A stretch of 64,000 bases of DNA from Streptomyces morookaense. GTDB taxonomy: Bacteria > Actinomycetota > Actinomycetes > Streptomycetales > Streptomycetaceae. Below, in pieces: positions 21,601 to 27,391 of this stretch; position 1 is the stretch's first letter; each line of letters opens with the position of its first letter. The stretch covers positions 62,001 through 126,000 of the forward strand of contig NZ_JABBXF010000016.1 of NCBI RefSeq assembly GCF_013030945.1, written 5' to 3'. Made by a program: the position numbers and the translations under genes. The notes under the pieces are model-generated. The model was given only the letters and a program-made list of their open reading frames with translations. It did no database searches and had not been told where the DNA came from.

Positions 21601-22876
21601 ACCGCTCGACGGTGGCGGCCTCGTAGAGACCGGCGTGGTACTCCAGCCGGCACCGGACGCCGTCGTCGCCCTCCACGACGTCGAAGGTCAGGTCGAACTT
21701 GGCGCTGCCTGCGGGGCCTTCGACGTACCGGGCGCGGGGGCCGGGCAGGCCCTGCGTCATGCCGCTCTCGTCGTGGTGGCCGAACATCACATGGAACAGG
21801 GGGGCGCCGTCACCGGTCCGTTCGGGGTTGAGGTGCTCCACGATCCGTTCGAACGGCAGGTCCTGGTGGTCCTGGGCGTCGAGCACCGTGTCGCGGACGC
21901 GCTCCAGGTGCTCGCGGAAGGAGGGCCCGTCGGCGAGGTCGGAGCGGATGACCACGGTGTTGACGAACAGGCCGACGGTGTCCTGGAACTCCTTGCGGTT
22001 GCGGTTGGCGACCGGGGTGCCGACGAGGACGTCGTCCTGTCCCGTGTACCGGCTCATGAGCACCTGGAACACGGCGAGCATGCCCGTGTAGAGCGTGCTG
22101 CCGGTCTCCCGGCACAGGGCGCGCAGGGCGTCGAGGGCGGGCGCCGGGACGGGGAACTCGTGCAGGGCGGCGGTGTCGCGGAGGCCGGGGGCCGGTGAGC
22201 GGTGGTCGCGCGGCAGGGCTGACTGCGGCAGATCTCCGGCGAGTTGTTCGGCCCAGTAGGCGAGCCGGCGCCGTGCGGCCGGGCTGTCCAGCCACTCCTC
22301 CTGCCAGGCGGCGTAGTCGGCGTACTGGAAGCCGGGCTCCTCGTCCGGGGCGTCCGGTGCGCCGCCACCTGTCAGTGCCGCGTAGTCGCTCAGGAGTTCG
22401 CGCATCATGACGCCGACCGACCAGCCGTCCGCGACGATGTGGTGCATGTTCAGCACGAGGTGCGCGGAGTCCGGGGCCGTGAGCAGTCCGGCGCGGAAGA
22501 GCGGCCCGGTGTGCAGGTCGAAGGGCCGGTGGTGCTCGGCCTCCATCCAGCGTTCGACGTCCTCCGCCCCCGCGGCGTCGGCGGTGTGCCACACGAGCCG
22601 GGCATCGTCGTCGACGACCTGGAGCAGTTCGCCGTCCTGCAGCGCGAACCGGGTGCGCAGGGCCTCGTGCCGGTCCAGCAGCCGCTGGGCGCACTCGGCG
22701 AGGACGGCGCCGTCGACCGGGCCGTCGAAGGCGTGGAAGACGGGCATGTGGTACGCGGTTCCGCCGTCCTCCAGCCGGTGCAGGAAATACATCCTGCGCT
22801 GTTCCCGGGACGCCGGAAAGGAATTGCCGGAGTCGTGGGGGCCGGGTGCGGAATCGGGGCGGTCGTCAATGGACAC
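15689..22876 (-). CDS. NRPS C-A-T-C-A-T-TE, terminating dimodule
   Basis: A 2395-residue dimodular synthetase. C1 (about 15-450) has HHIVADGWS. A1 has a Thr-type pocket, read as D-F-W-N-V-G-M-V-H-K. T1 has LGGDSIRS. C2 has the LQAGMLFHS opening and HHAVMDGWS. A2 has a Ser-type pocket, D-V-W-H-V-S-L-V-D-K. T2 has GGHSIA. A type I thioesterase follows (about 2130-2395) with GWSFGG and a late HYTLM histidine. It should add a threonine (or related) residue, then serine, and release the peptide by hydrolysis or cyclisation. A TTG at 22900 is possible, but I chose GTG at 22876 because AGGGA lies seven bases upstream. C2 carries a D-acceptor-like signature although module 1 has no E domain. It is the first synthetase gene of the operon. 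Confidence 0.94.
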   Translation of the reverse strand: MSIDDRPDSAPGPHDSGNSFPASREQRRMYFLHRLEDGGTAYHMPVFHAFDGPVDGAVLAECAQRLLDRHEALRTRFALQDGELLQVVDDDARLVWHTADAAGAEDVERWMEAEHHRPFDLHTGPLFRAGLLTAPDSAHLVLNMHHIVADGWSVGVMMRELLSDYAALTGGGAPDAPDEEPGFQYADYAAWQEEWLDSPAARRRLAYWAEQLAGDLPQSALPRDHRSPAPGLRDTAALHEFPVPAPALDALRALCRETGSTLYTGMLAVFQVLMSRYTGQDDVLVGTPVANRNRKEFQDTVGLFVNTVVIRSDLADGPSFREHLERVRDTVLDAQDHQDLPFERIVEHLNPERTGDGAPLFHVMFGHHDESGMTQGLPGPRARYVEGPAGSAKFDLTFDVVEGDDGVRCRLEYHAGLYEAATVERFARHYRRLLEEATARPALSVHDLPMLADDERRALGTPLPATHTDTDTAADPGPCAHELFARHAALTPDAVALVHEGTRLTYRELDRQANRIAHRLRALGVGPDTLVGLCIRRSPELVTGLLGILKAGGAYLPLDPDNPPERLRYIIGDVQLTHLVGTSDTAALWDGLPLHAIDLTADAASLAAEPDTAPEAGVTPDHLAYAIYTSGSTGRPKGTLIPHRNITRLFSATDHWFGFGPDDVWTLFHSVAFDFSVWELWGALAHGGRLVVVPYGTSRSPEDFHRLLRTEQVTVLNQTPSAFYQLARADALHTPDGGGELALRYVVFGGEALDVAALAPWFDRHPDTAPQLVNMYGITETTVHVTYRPLTARDAREGRGSVIGVPIPDLRLHLLDRHGRPVPPGVAGELFVGGAGLARGYLGRPALTAERFPADASADRPGDRLYRTGDLARVLADGELEYLGRIDDQVKIRGFRIELGEVEAALAAHPLADAAVVLVRPDATGADMLVGYVAVASGTPEGEPGVEALREHLAERIPSYMIPAAFVLLPGFPLTPNGKVDRRRLPDPALAAAGADTAYEPPQGPVETVLAEVWQQVLGRERVGANDNYFALGGDSIRSIRLLAQARERGLEFTVADVMRHQTVRRLAAVATASGTGTALAPFALLSDEDRAALPDGLDDAYPMTRLQAGMLFHSDLPADGTFYHNVASLHVRAAYDEQAWRDTVALLARRHDMLRTSFELTGFGEPLQLVHRDAAPVITFEDLTALDEDGQRAAVAARYEAERRRPFDWRQAPLLRFHVQRRSGGTFQLFMAEHHAVMDGWSERSLFTELSTCYLDLLAGRDATAEGPRSRFASFVALERAALDSGEQQRFWAEQTADMAVTRLPRLRQAGGPARMSWHLAPLPDGLHPQLAALARESGVPLRTVLLAAHLRVMALLGGTDDVTTGAVFNGRTEETDGDRTVGIFLNTLPFRLTLPDGDGRAFVRAVAEQDLRIQEHRRYPLAEIVRTAGGTALFETFFNFTHFHVEQQGPAAGDFAVLAEDGEAGTDFAFGAEFSVTPDGERLELGLRYDAAQFTEEQIAAAHGYYATALGLLADAPDADFLAADLLSEAEHRTLAQWNATDAAYDAPHLLHRLIEQQAGATPDAPAVRFEGRSTTYRELDAQAGRLAAALRELGAGPGTFVGVLLERSHALPVTLLGILKSGAAYVPLDPGHPEPRVTALLAEAGIGLVVTDERWTEPLQRAGVRAVRPDATASHETPGSAAGPDDPAYMIFTSGSTGKPKGVVVSHRAIANRLLWMQDAYALQPLERVLQKTPYTFDVSVWEFFWPLMTGATLVLARPGGQRDPAYLARTIQEERISTVHFVPSMLSVFLEEPAAARCTGLTRVVCSGEALPYEVQSRFFERLPDAGLHNLYGPTEAAVDVTYWSCHEDGTGVVPIGRPIANMRTHVLDRRLHEVPLGVTGELYLEGVGLAHGYHGQPELTAERFVTHTGRDGAARRLYRTGDLARHRPGGELEYAGRTDHQLKIRGFRVEPGEIEAVLTDHEAVRECAVLLRGERLTAYVVAVTGHEADPAGLAGFARQHLPEYMVPAAWVALDALPLTANGKLDRAALPEPDATAVTGGRIPAPPRDETESRLIGIWERLLDGGPVGIHDDFFAVGGHSIAALRLIGRINEEFGERLSVSAVLEHPTVARQAALLGDTARRTPDDGVVRLRPGGDRPPLFLLHPVGGHVFCYRALATALGTGRPVHGLTAPGLAEDAPEPQPRTVEDLAAAHVRALRRVQPAGPYHLAGWSFGGLLAYEAAAQLRAAGEEVAGVALLDSSYPDPQNVPGDEAGMLEWFYEDLARAAGSDFGDASRSALRAAADAATGPGDRLKALAAQAAEEQIAPGLDAARLARHYAVFRTGILAAAQYRPPVLAGPVLFHRSTDGAALDSARRWAARVDGGLTVHDSDADHYTLMRFPHITAVADTL

Positions 22877-22936
22877 GATGAATTCCCTGAGGTCGTGCAA
22901 CGCTTTCCGATGGGTGGATCCGGGCGGGACGGTGGA

Positions 22937-23488
22937 TCAGCCCGGGGCGCCGATGACGAAGCGCAGGTGCCGCGCCGTGGCCCGCTGCCGGACGGCTGCC
23001 GGACAGCCGGCCGGAAGGTAGAGCGCCTCGCCGCCGCGCAGCCGCAGGGTCCGCGGCGGGGCGTCGGGCCCGTCGGGCGGGAACAGGTGCCAGCCGCTTC
23101 CCCCGGTGGTCTGGAGGACGAGCAGGTCGTACTGCGCATCGGGGCCGGCCGTGACGTACCGGGCAGGGTCACCGGGCACGTGGTGCACGGGGCGGCCCAG
23201 CAGGCGGGTGAGCCCGGCGGCCAGCCGGTCCGCCCAGGGGTGGTCCCAGTCCGCGGGGTCGCCGTCCTCGTGCTCCGGCCAGAGCAGGCCCGGACCGCGC
23301 CCGAGGTGTCCCCGGAGAAAACGGGCCAGTTCCCCCTGGAATCCTTCCGGTTGCCCTTGCGGCGGACACTCCTGCTGCACTGCTGCCCCCAGGCACACGG
23401 GAAAGCACTCCTCGTCCGGAATTCGGCCCGCCGGAATTTCCGGTGGCAGATACGAGCATGCCGGGCACCGTGCCGCCGGTACAGCCAC
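22937..23488 (-). CDS. Degenerate JmjC/cupin-like protein
   Basis: A roughly 183-residue protein whose C-terminal half (about 100-183) resembles a JmjC/RoxA-type cupin. It has a strand reading DLLVLQTTGGSGWHLFP, then a proline-rich loop and RGGEALYLPAGCPAAVRQ. In active JmjC oxygenases the first strand carries an H-x-D and the last turn a His that bind iron. Here those positions read PDAQYD and GCPAAV, so the metal site looks lost. It may be a structural or binding protein rather than an oxygenase. It is 60 bases upstream of the synthetase gene in the same direction and is probably the first gene of the operon. The GTG at 23488 sits inside a 12-base palindrome with no clear ribosome site, so the true start may be internal. 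Confidence 0.55.
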   Translation of the reverse strand: MAVPAARCPACSYLPPEIPAGRIPDEECFPVCLGAAVQQECPPQGQPEGFQGELARFLRGHLGRGPGLLWPEHEDGDPADWDHPWADRLAAGLTRLLGRPVHHVPGDPARYVTAGPDAQYDLLVLQTTGGSGWHLFPPDGPDAPPRTLRLRGGEALYLPAGCPAAVRQRATARHLRFVIGAPG

Positions 23489-23534
23489 GGAATTCCGTTA
23501 CACGCAGGGCGGTTACCGCATGTCCGGTACCGGA
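23487..23534. promoter_or_regulatory. Cluster of three palindromes before the peptide operon
   Basis: Three short perfect palindromes lie within 48 bases: ACGGAATTCCGT (23487-23498), GCGGTTACCGC (23509-23519) and TCCGGTACCGGA (23523-23534). They lie just upstream of the first gene of the minus-strand peptide operon. The two 12-base ones are spaced by 36 bases centre to centre. They look like binding sites for dimeric regulators, perhaps the LuxR-type proteins encoded next door. No convincing -35/-10 pair was found. Confidence 0.4.
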
Positions 23535-23580
23535 TTCACGTGACACGGGAACGGCGGGGAAAGGCCGGGGAAAACACGAC

Positions 23581-23623
23581 GACGGCCGTTCCCGTGCACG
23601 GCTGGGTGCAGGGAACGGCCGTC
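23581..23623. terminator. Long hairpin, likely transcription barrier
   Basis: A perfect 13-base inverted repeat, GACGGCCGTTCCC (23581-23593) with its complement at 23611-23623. Inside, after one bulged G, a further 5-base stem TGCAC/GTGCA closes on a six-base loop. It is a very stable hairpin without a T-run, as is common in Streptomyces. It separates the small LuxR gene from the peptide operon. Confidence 0.55.
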
Positions 23624-23708
23624 GGCGACGGACCGGCGCGACAGGGGTGGACGCGCGCCGCCACGGGAGCCCGGCGTGTCCGGCGGATCTTCGTCGTGCG
23701 GCACCACA

Positions 23709-23861
23709 GCGCCCCGTCAGGGGCGCGGGGAACTGCGCGACAAGCCACGACGCGCCCGCAGCCGAGGTTCCCGGGGCTTCGCCCCGGACCCCTGGGGTGG
23801 TGCGTCGGCTGCGGGCCGTCGGTGGCCGGTCGCGCAGTTCCCCGCGCCCCTGACGGGGCGC
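23709..23861. repeat. Complete dispersed Streptomyces palindromic repeat
   Basis: Two perfect 33-base arms in inverted orientation (23709-23741 and 23829-23861) flank an 87-base centre. The centre carries its own hairpin, CCGGGGC TTC GCCCCGG (23771-23787). The same element is present in other orientation and decay states at 14092-14146 and 38589-38775. I recognise it as a common intergenic element of Streptomyces. It encodes nothing and is probably a REP- or MITE-like element. It fills much of the 408-base gap between 23488 and 23897. Confidence 0.85.
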
Positions 23862-23896
23862 ACCGCACCCACCGGCGAAAATCCGCCGGACAGACT

Positions 23897-24115
23897 CTAG
23901 GCCCCGTAGCCCAGGCGGAAGGCGTGGAAGGCGAGTTGGGTGCGGTTGGCGGCGCCCGTCTTGCTGCGGAGGCGGCGCAGATAGGTGTCGACGGTATGGG
24001 GGCTGAGCCCCATCTGCCGTGCGATGGTCCCGTAGGTCTCGCCGCGGGCGAGCAGCACGAGCACTTCCTGCTCACGGCGGGAGAACGCGGGCGGGGAGAC
24101 GGCGGTGTCCGTCAT
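23897..24115 (-). CDS. Small LuxR-type DNA-binding protein (HTH only)
   Basis: A 72-residue protein that is essentially one LuxR/GerE helix-turn-helix. FSRREQEVLVLLARGETYGTIA begins it, then GLSPHTVDTYLRRLRSKTGAANRTQLAFHAFR follows as the recognition and dimerisation helices. There is no receiver or ligand-binding domain. An upstream in-frame ATG exists at 24133, but the ATG at 24115 has GGAG at the right distance, so I start there. It follows the small secreted-peptide gene by 57 bases in the same direction and faces the peptide operon promoter region. It may bind the palindromes before that operon. Without a sensory domain its activity is probably set by its level or by a partner. Confidence 0.85.
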   Translation of the reverse strand: MTDTAVSPPAFSRREQEVLVLLARGETYGTIARQMGLSPHTVDTYLRRLRSKTGAANRTQLAFHAFRLGYGA

Positions 24116-24172
24116 GTCGGGCTCCGATGGCATGGGGGGTGGCGGGGAAGGGAGGTGCGGGGACCGGGCCGG

Positions 24173-24367
24173 TCAGCCGCCCCAGGAGCTGTCCTCCGTG
24201 CGGTGGCCACCGCCACGGGGGCCGGCCTGGTCCGTGATCACGATCTTGTGCGGCAGGTCGGCGGCTGTCCGGGGCGAACTCGCGGACGCGGTGGGCGCGG
24301 CGACGGCCAGCAGGGCGACGGTCAGGACGGCCAGTGCGGACTTCTTGGGCAGCTTGGGGGGGTTCAT
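24173..24367 (-). CDS. Small secreted peptide, function unknown
   Basis: A 64-residue protein with a clear Sec signal peptide. A positive start MNPPKLPKK is followed by the hydrophobic core ALAVLTVALLAVAA and an A-S-A cleavage site near residue 29. The mature part is only about 35 residues, hydrophilic and Gly-rich toward the end. I recognise no family. The ATG at 24367 is preceded by GAGGA. It is co-directional with the small LuxR gene and divergent from a larger LuxR regulator. Such a setting suggests a secreted signal or a cell-wall peptide, but that is inference. Confidence 0.7.
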   Translation of the reverse strand: MNPPKLPKKSALAVLTVALLAVAAPTASASSPRTAADLPHKIVITDQAGPRGGGHRTEDSSWGG

Positions 24368-24449
24368 AACGGTCCTCGGGTGCTCGGTGCGGGCCCCGGA
24401 TCGCGGGGGTCCCTGCTGTTCGGTGGTACGAACAGTCTGTGCGGGTGCC

Positions 24450-24461
24450 TATCCTGACGCT
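24450..24461 (+). promoter_or_regulatory. Leaderless-type -10 element
   Basis: TATCCT at 24450-24455 fits the TAnnnT form of the -10 element and ends seven bases before the ATG at 24462. There is no ribosome site between. This is the layout of a leaderless actinobacterial transcript starting at the A of the ATG. Confidence 0.5.
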
Positions 24462-25556
24462 ATGGGGCGAATGCCTCACCAAACTGTCTGGCAGCAAAGC
24501 GACCCGGGGACGGATGTGGAAGAAATAGGTCAGAGTGGCTGGAGTTGGGCCGGGAAGGGCCTGCAGGAGGCCGACCTGACTGTCTATGCCTGGGTGTTGG
24601 AGCACCGCCTGACGGATCCCGGGGCGGTCGCCGCGGGCACCGGGCTCCCCCCGGAGGAGGCCGCGCTCGGCATGAAGCGGCTGCTCGCGGCGGGACTGGT
24701 GCGGCAGAGCCCGGACGACCCGGGGGCGGGCTTCGCGGTGGCGCCCGAGCAGGCGGCGGAGCGGCTGTCCGCACCGCTGGAGGCCCGGATCCGGGAACAG
24801 CAGCAGGACCTCGCCGCACTCCGCGCGGAGCTCGACCGTTTCGTGCCGTACTACCACCAACGCCGCTCGCGCACCGCGGCGGTGGAGGTCGTCGAGAGCC
24901 TGGAGGAGGTGCGCGACGCACTCAACCTGGCCTCGGCGCGCTGCCGCGAGGAGATGCTCACCAGCCAGCCGGGCGGCGGCTCCCGGGTGCCCGCGGCCAT
25001 GGAGGAGGCCCTCGGCCGCGACCGGGCCATGCTGGAGCGCGGCATCCGGATCCGCACCCTCTACCACCACACGGCCCGCTTCAACGGCCCCAGCCAGGCC
25101 TACGTCGCCGCCGCCTCCGCCCTGGGCGCCCGGTACCGCACCGCGCACGAACTGTTCGGCCGGCTCATCGCCTTCGACCGGGAGCTCGCCTTCATCCCCG
25201 TCGCGGACGGCTCCTGGGGTGCCGTGGTGATCCGCGAACCGTCCACCGTGGCCTACCTGTGCGAGATCTTCGAGCAGACCTGGGACCGCGCGACCCCGTT
25301 CGCCGACGCCGCCGGCCAAGGTCTGGAGCAGGTGGCCCGGGAGGTCGACGAGACCATCCTGCAGCTGCTCGCGGCCGGCCTGAAGGACGAGGCGATCGCA
25401 CGCCGTCTCGGCATGTCCCTGCGCACGACCCGGCGCCACATCGCCGACATCATGGAGGAACTGGACGCCACGAGCCGGTTCCAGGCCGGGGCGACCGCCG
25501 TCTCCCGCGGCCTGCTCCGCTCCGCCGCCGAACCGGCACCGCCCGCCGGTCACTGA
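24462..25556 (+). CDS. TrmB/LuxR two-HTH transcriptional regulator
   Basis: A 364-residue regulator of a type common in Streptomyces. An N-terminal winged helix of the TrmB kind (about 20-85) is followed by a short coiled coil, REQQQDLAALRAELDRF. A middle sensor-like region (about 130-290) contains FIPVADGSWGAVVIREPS. The C-terminal LuxR helix-turn-helix reads LLAAGLKDEAIARRLGMSLRTTRRHI. The frame is open upstream to 24105, but that part overlaps the divergent secreted-peptide gene and has no homology. I choose ATG at 24462 because of the leaderless-type -10 just before it. It is divergent from the secreted-peptide/LuxR pair and 1.6 kb from the peptide operon, so a role in controlling that operon or sensing the peptide is plausible. 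Confidence 0.85.
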   Translation: MGRMPHQTVWQQSDPGTDVEEIGQSGWSWAGKGLQEADLTVYAWVLEHRLTDPGAVAAGTGLPPEEAALGMKRLLAAGLVRQSPDDPGAGFAVAPEQAAERLSAPLEARIREQQQDLAALRAELDRFVPYYHQRRSRTAAVEVVESLEEVRDALNLASARCREEMLTSQPGGGSRVPAAMEEALGRDRAMLERGIRIRTLYHHTARFNGPSQAYVAAASALGARYRTAHELFGRLIAFDRELAFIPVADGSWGAVVIREPSTVAYLCEIFEQTWDRATPFADAAGQGLEQVAREVDETILQLLAAGLKDEAIARRLGMSLRTTRRHIADIMEELDATSRFQAGATAVSRGLLRSAAEPAPPAGH

Positions 25557-25564
25557 CACACGGA

Positions 25565-25594
25565 CGAGGGCCCCGCCGTTCGGCGGGGCCCTCG
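25565..25594. terminator. Bidirectional terminator hairpin
   Basis: A perfect 14-base stem, CGAGGGCCCCGCCG (25565-25578), pairs with 25581-25594 around a two-base loop, or a four-base loop once end pairs open. It lies nine bases after the stop of the regulator gene and just beyond the 3' end of the convergent tRNA gene, so it can end transcripts from both sides. Confidence 0.85.
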
Positions 25595-25602
25595 CTGTCC
25601 AG

Positions 25603-25676
25603 TGCGCCACCAGGGACTCGAACCCCGGACCTGCTGATTAAGAGTCAGCTGCTCTGACCAACTGAGCTAGCGGCGC
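25603..25676 (-). tRNA. tRNA-Lys (anticodon CTT)
   Basis: On the minus strand 74 bases fold as a tRNA. The acceptor stem is GCGCCGC pairing with GTGGCGC plus discriminator A. The D-arm has AGCTCAGTTGGTCAGAGC. The anticodon stem GCTGA/TCAGC holds the loop CTCTTAA, giving anticodon CTT for Lys. The T-arm has GTTCGAGTC. No CCA is encoded. No integrase or attachment-site repeat is seen beside it. Confidence 0.97.
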
Positions 25677-25745
25677 GAAAGGAATATTACCCGATCCGCT
25701 GGCGTGGTCGTGCCGGGGTCCGTGGCGGCGGTGCAGGGATACCGG

Positions 25746-26192
25746 TCAGTGAACGAGCTCGGCGGGGACGCCCTGTTGCTCCGGTACGGGGTCCTGCCCG
25801 GCGTCCTCGCGCTCCACCGCGGCGCGCAGCTGCGGGTCGTTGATGCCGCTCACCGGGTAGAGGGTGCGGCCGATGACATGGGGTTCGGTGTAGACGGCGA
25901 CGAGCTGGCGCACCTTCGCGGTGTCGGTGTCCAGGGCCGGGTCCGGCCGGCCGTCGTCGAAGTCCTCGTCCGGGTCCTCGGCTCCGGGGTCGGAGGCGGA
26001 CAGCGAGGACCACATGTCCTCGGCGGCGCTGATGAGCTGGTCGAGGCCGTCCCGGACACTGTGCCACTCGCCGTCCCGCAGGCTCCGGTCGATGTGGGCG
26101 ACGGTGTCGAGGATGCTGGCGTAGTCCTCCGCCAACTGGTCCTCCTGGGCGGTGGGTTCGAGGGTCTTGACAGCGAGCTCGGCGGTATACAC
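25746..26192 (-). CDS. Acidic hypothetical protein
   Basis: A 148-residue protein of unknown function. I recognise no family. It is rich in Asp and Glu, with an acidic stretch DPGAEDPDEDFDDG in the middle. It is predicted mostly helical, with no membrane segment or signal peptide. I choose GTG at 26192 because a strong GGAGGTG ribosome site lies just upstream; the frame stays open further upstream but is composition-driven. It stands alone between the tRNA gene and a secreted hydrolase gene. Confidence 0.65.
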   Translation of the reverse strand: MYTAELAVKTLEPTAQEDQLAEDYASILDTVAHIDRSLRDGEWHSVRDGLDQLISAAEDMWSSLSASDPGAEDPDEDFDDGRPDPALDTDTAKVRQLVAVYTEPHVIGRTLYPVSGINDPQLRAAVEREDAGQDPVPEQQGVPAELVH

Positions 26193-26359
26193 GGCACCTC
26201 CACGCGACGACGACGGTCGGAACCGGGGACGGCAGTGCACGACCCGGCCCGGGCATCGTCGCGCGGCGGGGCACCCGTCGGCGGCCGACCGCCGTCGATG
26301 GCCGCCATATATCACCTGCCCGGGCGAGCGCTCGCGGCTCCGCAGCGGCCGGTGCGGGG

Positions 26360-27265
26360 CTACTTCGGCGGCCGCTTGGGCGTCGCGCCGGGCACGGAGA
26401 GGCTGCGGACGAGGTCGTCGACGGCCGCGTATCCGGCGTCGGCGGTGGTGCCGACGGGCTGCAGCGTCAGGGCGACGACGATGCAGCGGTCGCCGTCGCC
26501 GACCGTGCCGGTGGTGTGCAGGGCCGGACGGACCAGGTCGATGCCCGTCACCGCGGCCCGCTTGCGGTCGTCGGGACCGGGGGCCGTGGTGGTGGCCGGT
26601 GAACTGAAGCCGGACCAGCCCTGTTTCACCGCCCACGGGCGTTCGAACACCGCGGGGATGCCGAAGTGCTGGAAGAACCCGTCCGTCCCGTACGGCACCG
26701 ACCGTCGCAGATTTCCCATCACGAACTCGCGCACCGGTGTTGGCGCGGAGTCCAGCAGGTAACGGTAGATGCGCACGGTGTCGGCCGCAGTTATGGCCGA
26801 ATATCCCCAGTAGCCGGGGAAGTCCGGGGGCGGCCCGGTGGTGCTCCGCAGACCGAGCCGGCCGGCCATGCGCGTCACGAGGGCGGATTCGCCGCGCTCC
26901 GTCCAGTAGTGGCTCGCCGCATCGTCGTCACTCGCGGTGAGCATCAGCTCCAGCCGGACCCGGTCGTCGGGCGGCAGGTCGTAGGCCGGTCCGCGGTCCC
27001 AGAGCACGTCCAGTGCGATCAGCAGTTTCACGACCGATGCCGACCGGAAGGGGCGGTCCGCGCCGGTCCGTTCGGTGAACGCCCCCGTCCGGCGGTCGAA
27101 GACGGCGACCCCGGCGGTCATCCCCGCCGGCATCACGACCGCTGCCGAGTGCGCGGACCGCGCCACGCCTGTGGTGACGGACACCAGCAGAAAGGCCAGT
27201 ACCAGGGCAGTGGCCGAGATCGGCCGGACTGGTCCCGCTGCGTGCCACGGCCCGCGACTCGTCAC
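26360..27265 (-). CDS. Beta-lactamase/transpeptidase-fold serine hydrolase, secreted
   Basis: A 301-residue protein with an N-terminal hydrophobic segment (about 17-33) that serves as a signal or anchor. Its C-terminal domain has the class A beta-lactamase/penicillin-binding fold. The nucleophile motif is S-V-V-K at 77-80. The second motif is S-D-D at 112-114 in place of the usual S-D-N. The third motif is K-Q-G at 214-216 in place of K-T-G. These changes suggest a non-lactamase role or altered activity. I start at GTG 27265, which follows a GGGGGAT stretch; an upstream start would add a Gly-rich leader. The neighbours give no pathway. Confidence 0.75.
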   Translation of the reverse strand: MTSRGPWHAAGPVRPISATALVLAFLLVSVTTGVARSAHSAAVVMPAGMTAGVAVFDRRTGAFTERTGADRPFRSASVVKLLIALDVLWDRGPAYDLPPDDRVRLELMLTASDDDAASHYWTERGESALVTRMAGRLGLRSTTGPPPDFPGYWGYSAITAADTVRIYRYLLDSAPTPVREFVMGNLRRSVPYGTDGFFQHFGIPAVFERPWAVKQGWSGFSSPATTTAPGPDDRKRAAVTGIDLVRPALHTTGTVGDGDRCIVVALTLQPVGTTADAGYAAVDDLVRSLSVPGATPKRPPK

Positions 27266-27391
27266 GGTGGATCCCCCGTTTCCCCCGCATCCCCCGTCTT
27301 CTCCGCCCAGGGTCCCGGAGCGCGGGCCGGTCGGCCACGGCATTCGACCCGTATCTAATCCGCGAGGTCAGCGGAGTGCGCCTCACGGCCC

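Noticed and set aside
15645..21653. A 2002-codon minus-strand frame inside the big synthetase
   Set aside because: It is Arg/Pro/Gly-rich out-of-frame reading of the real gene at 15689-22876, with no motifs.
25603..25676. tRNA-Lys as an attachment site of an integrated element
   Set aside because: No integrase, excisionase or repeated tRNA 3' end is seen in the window.
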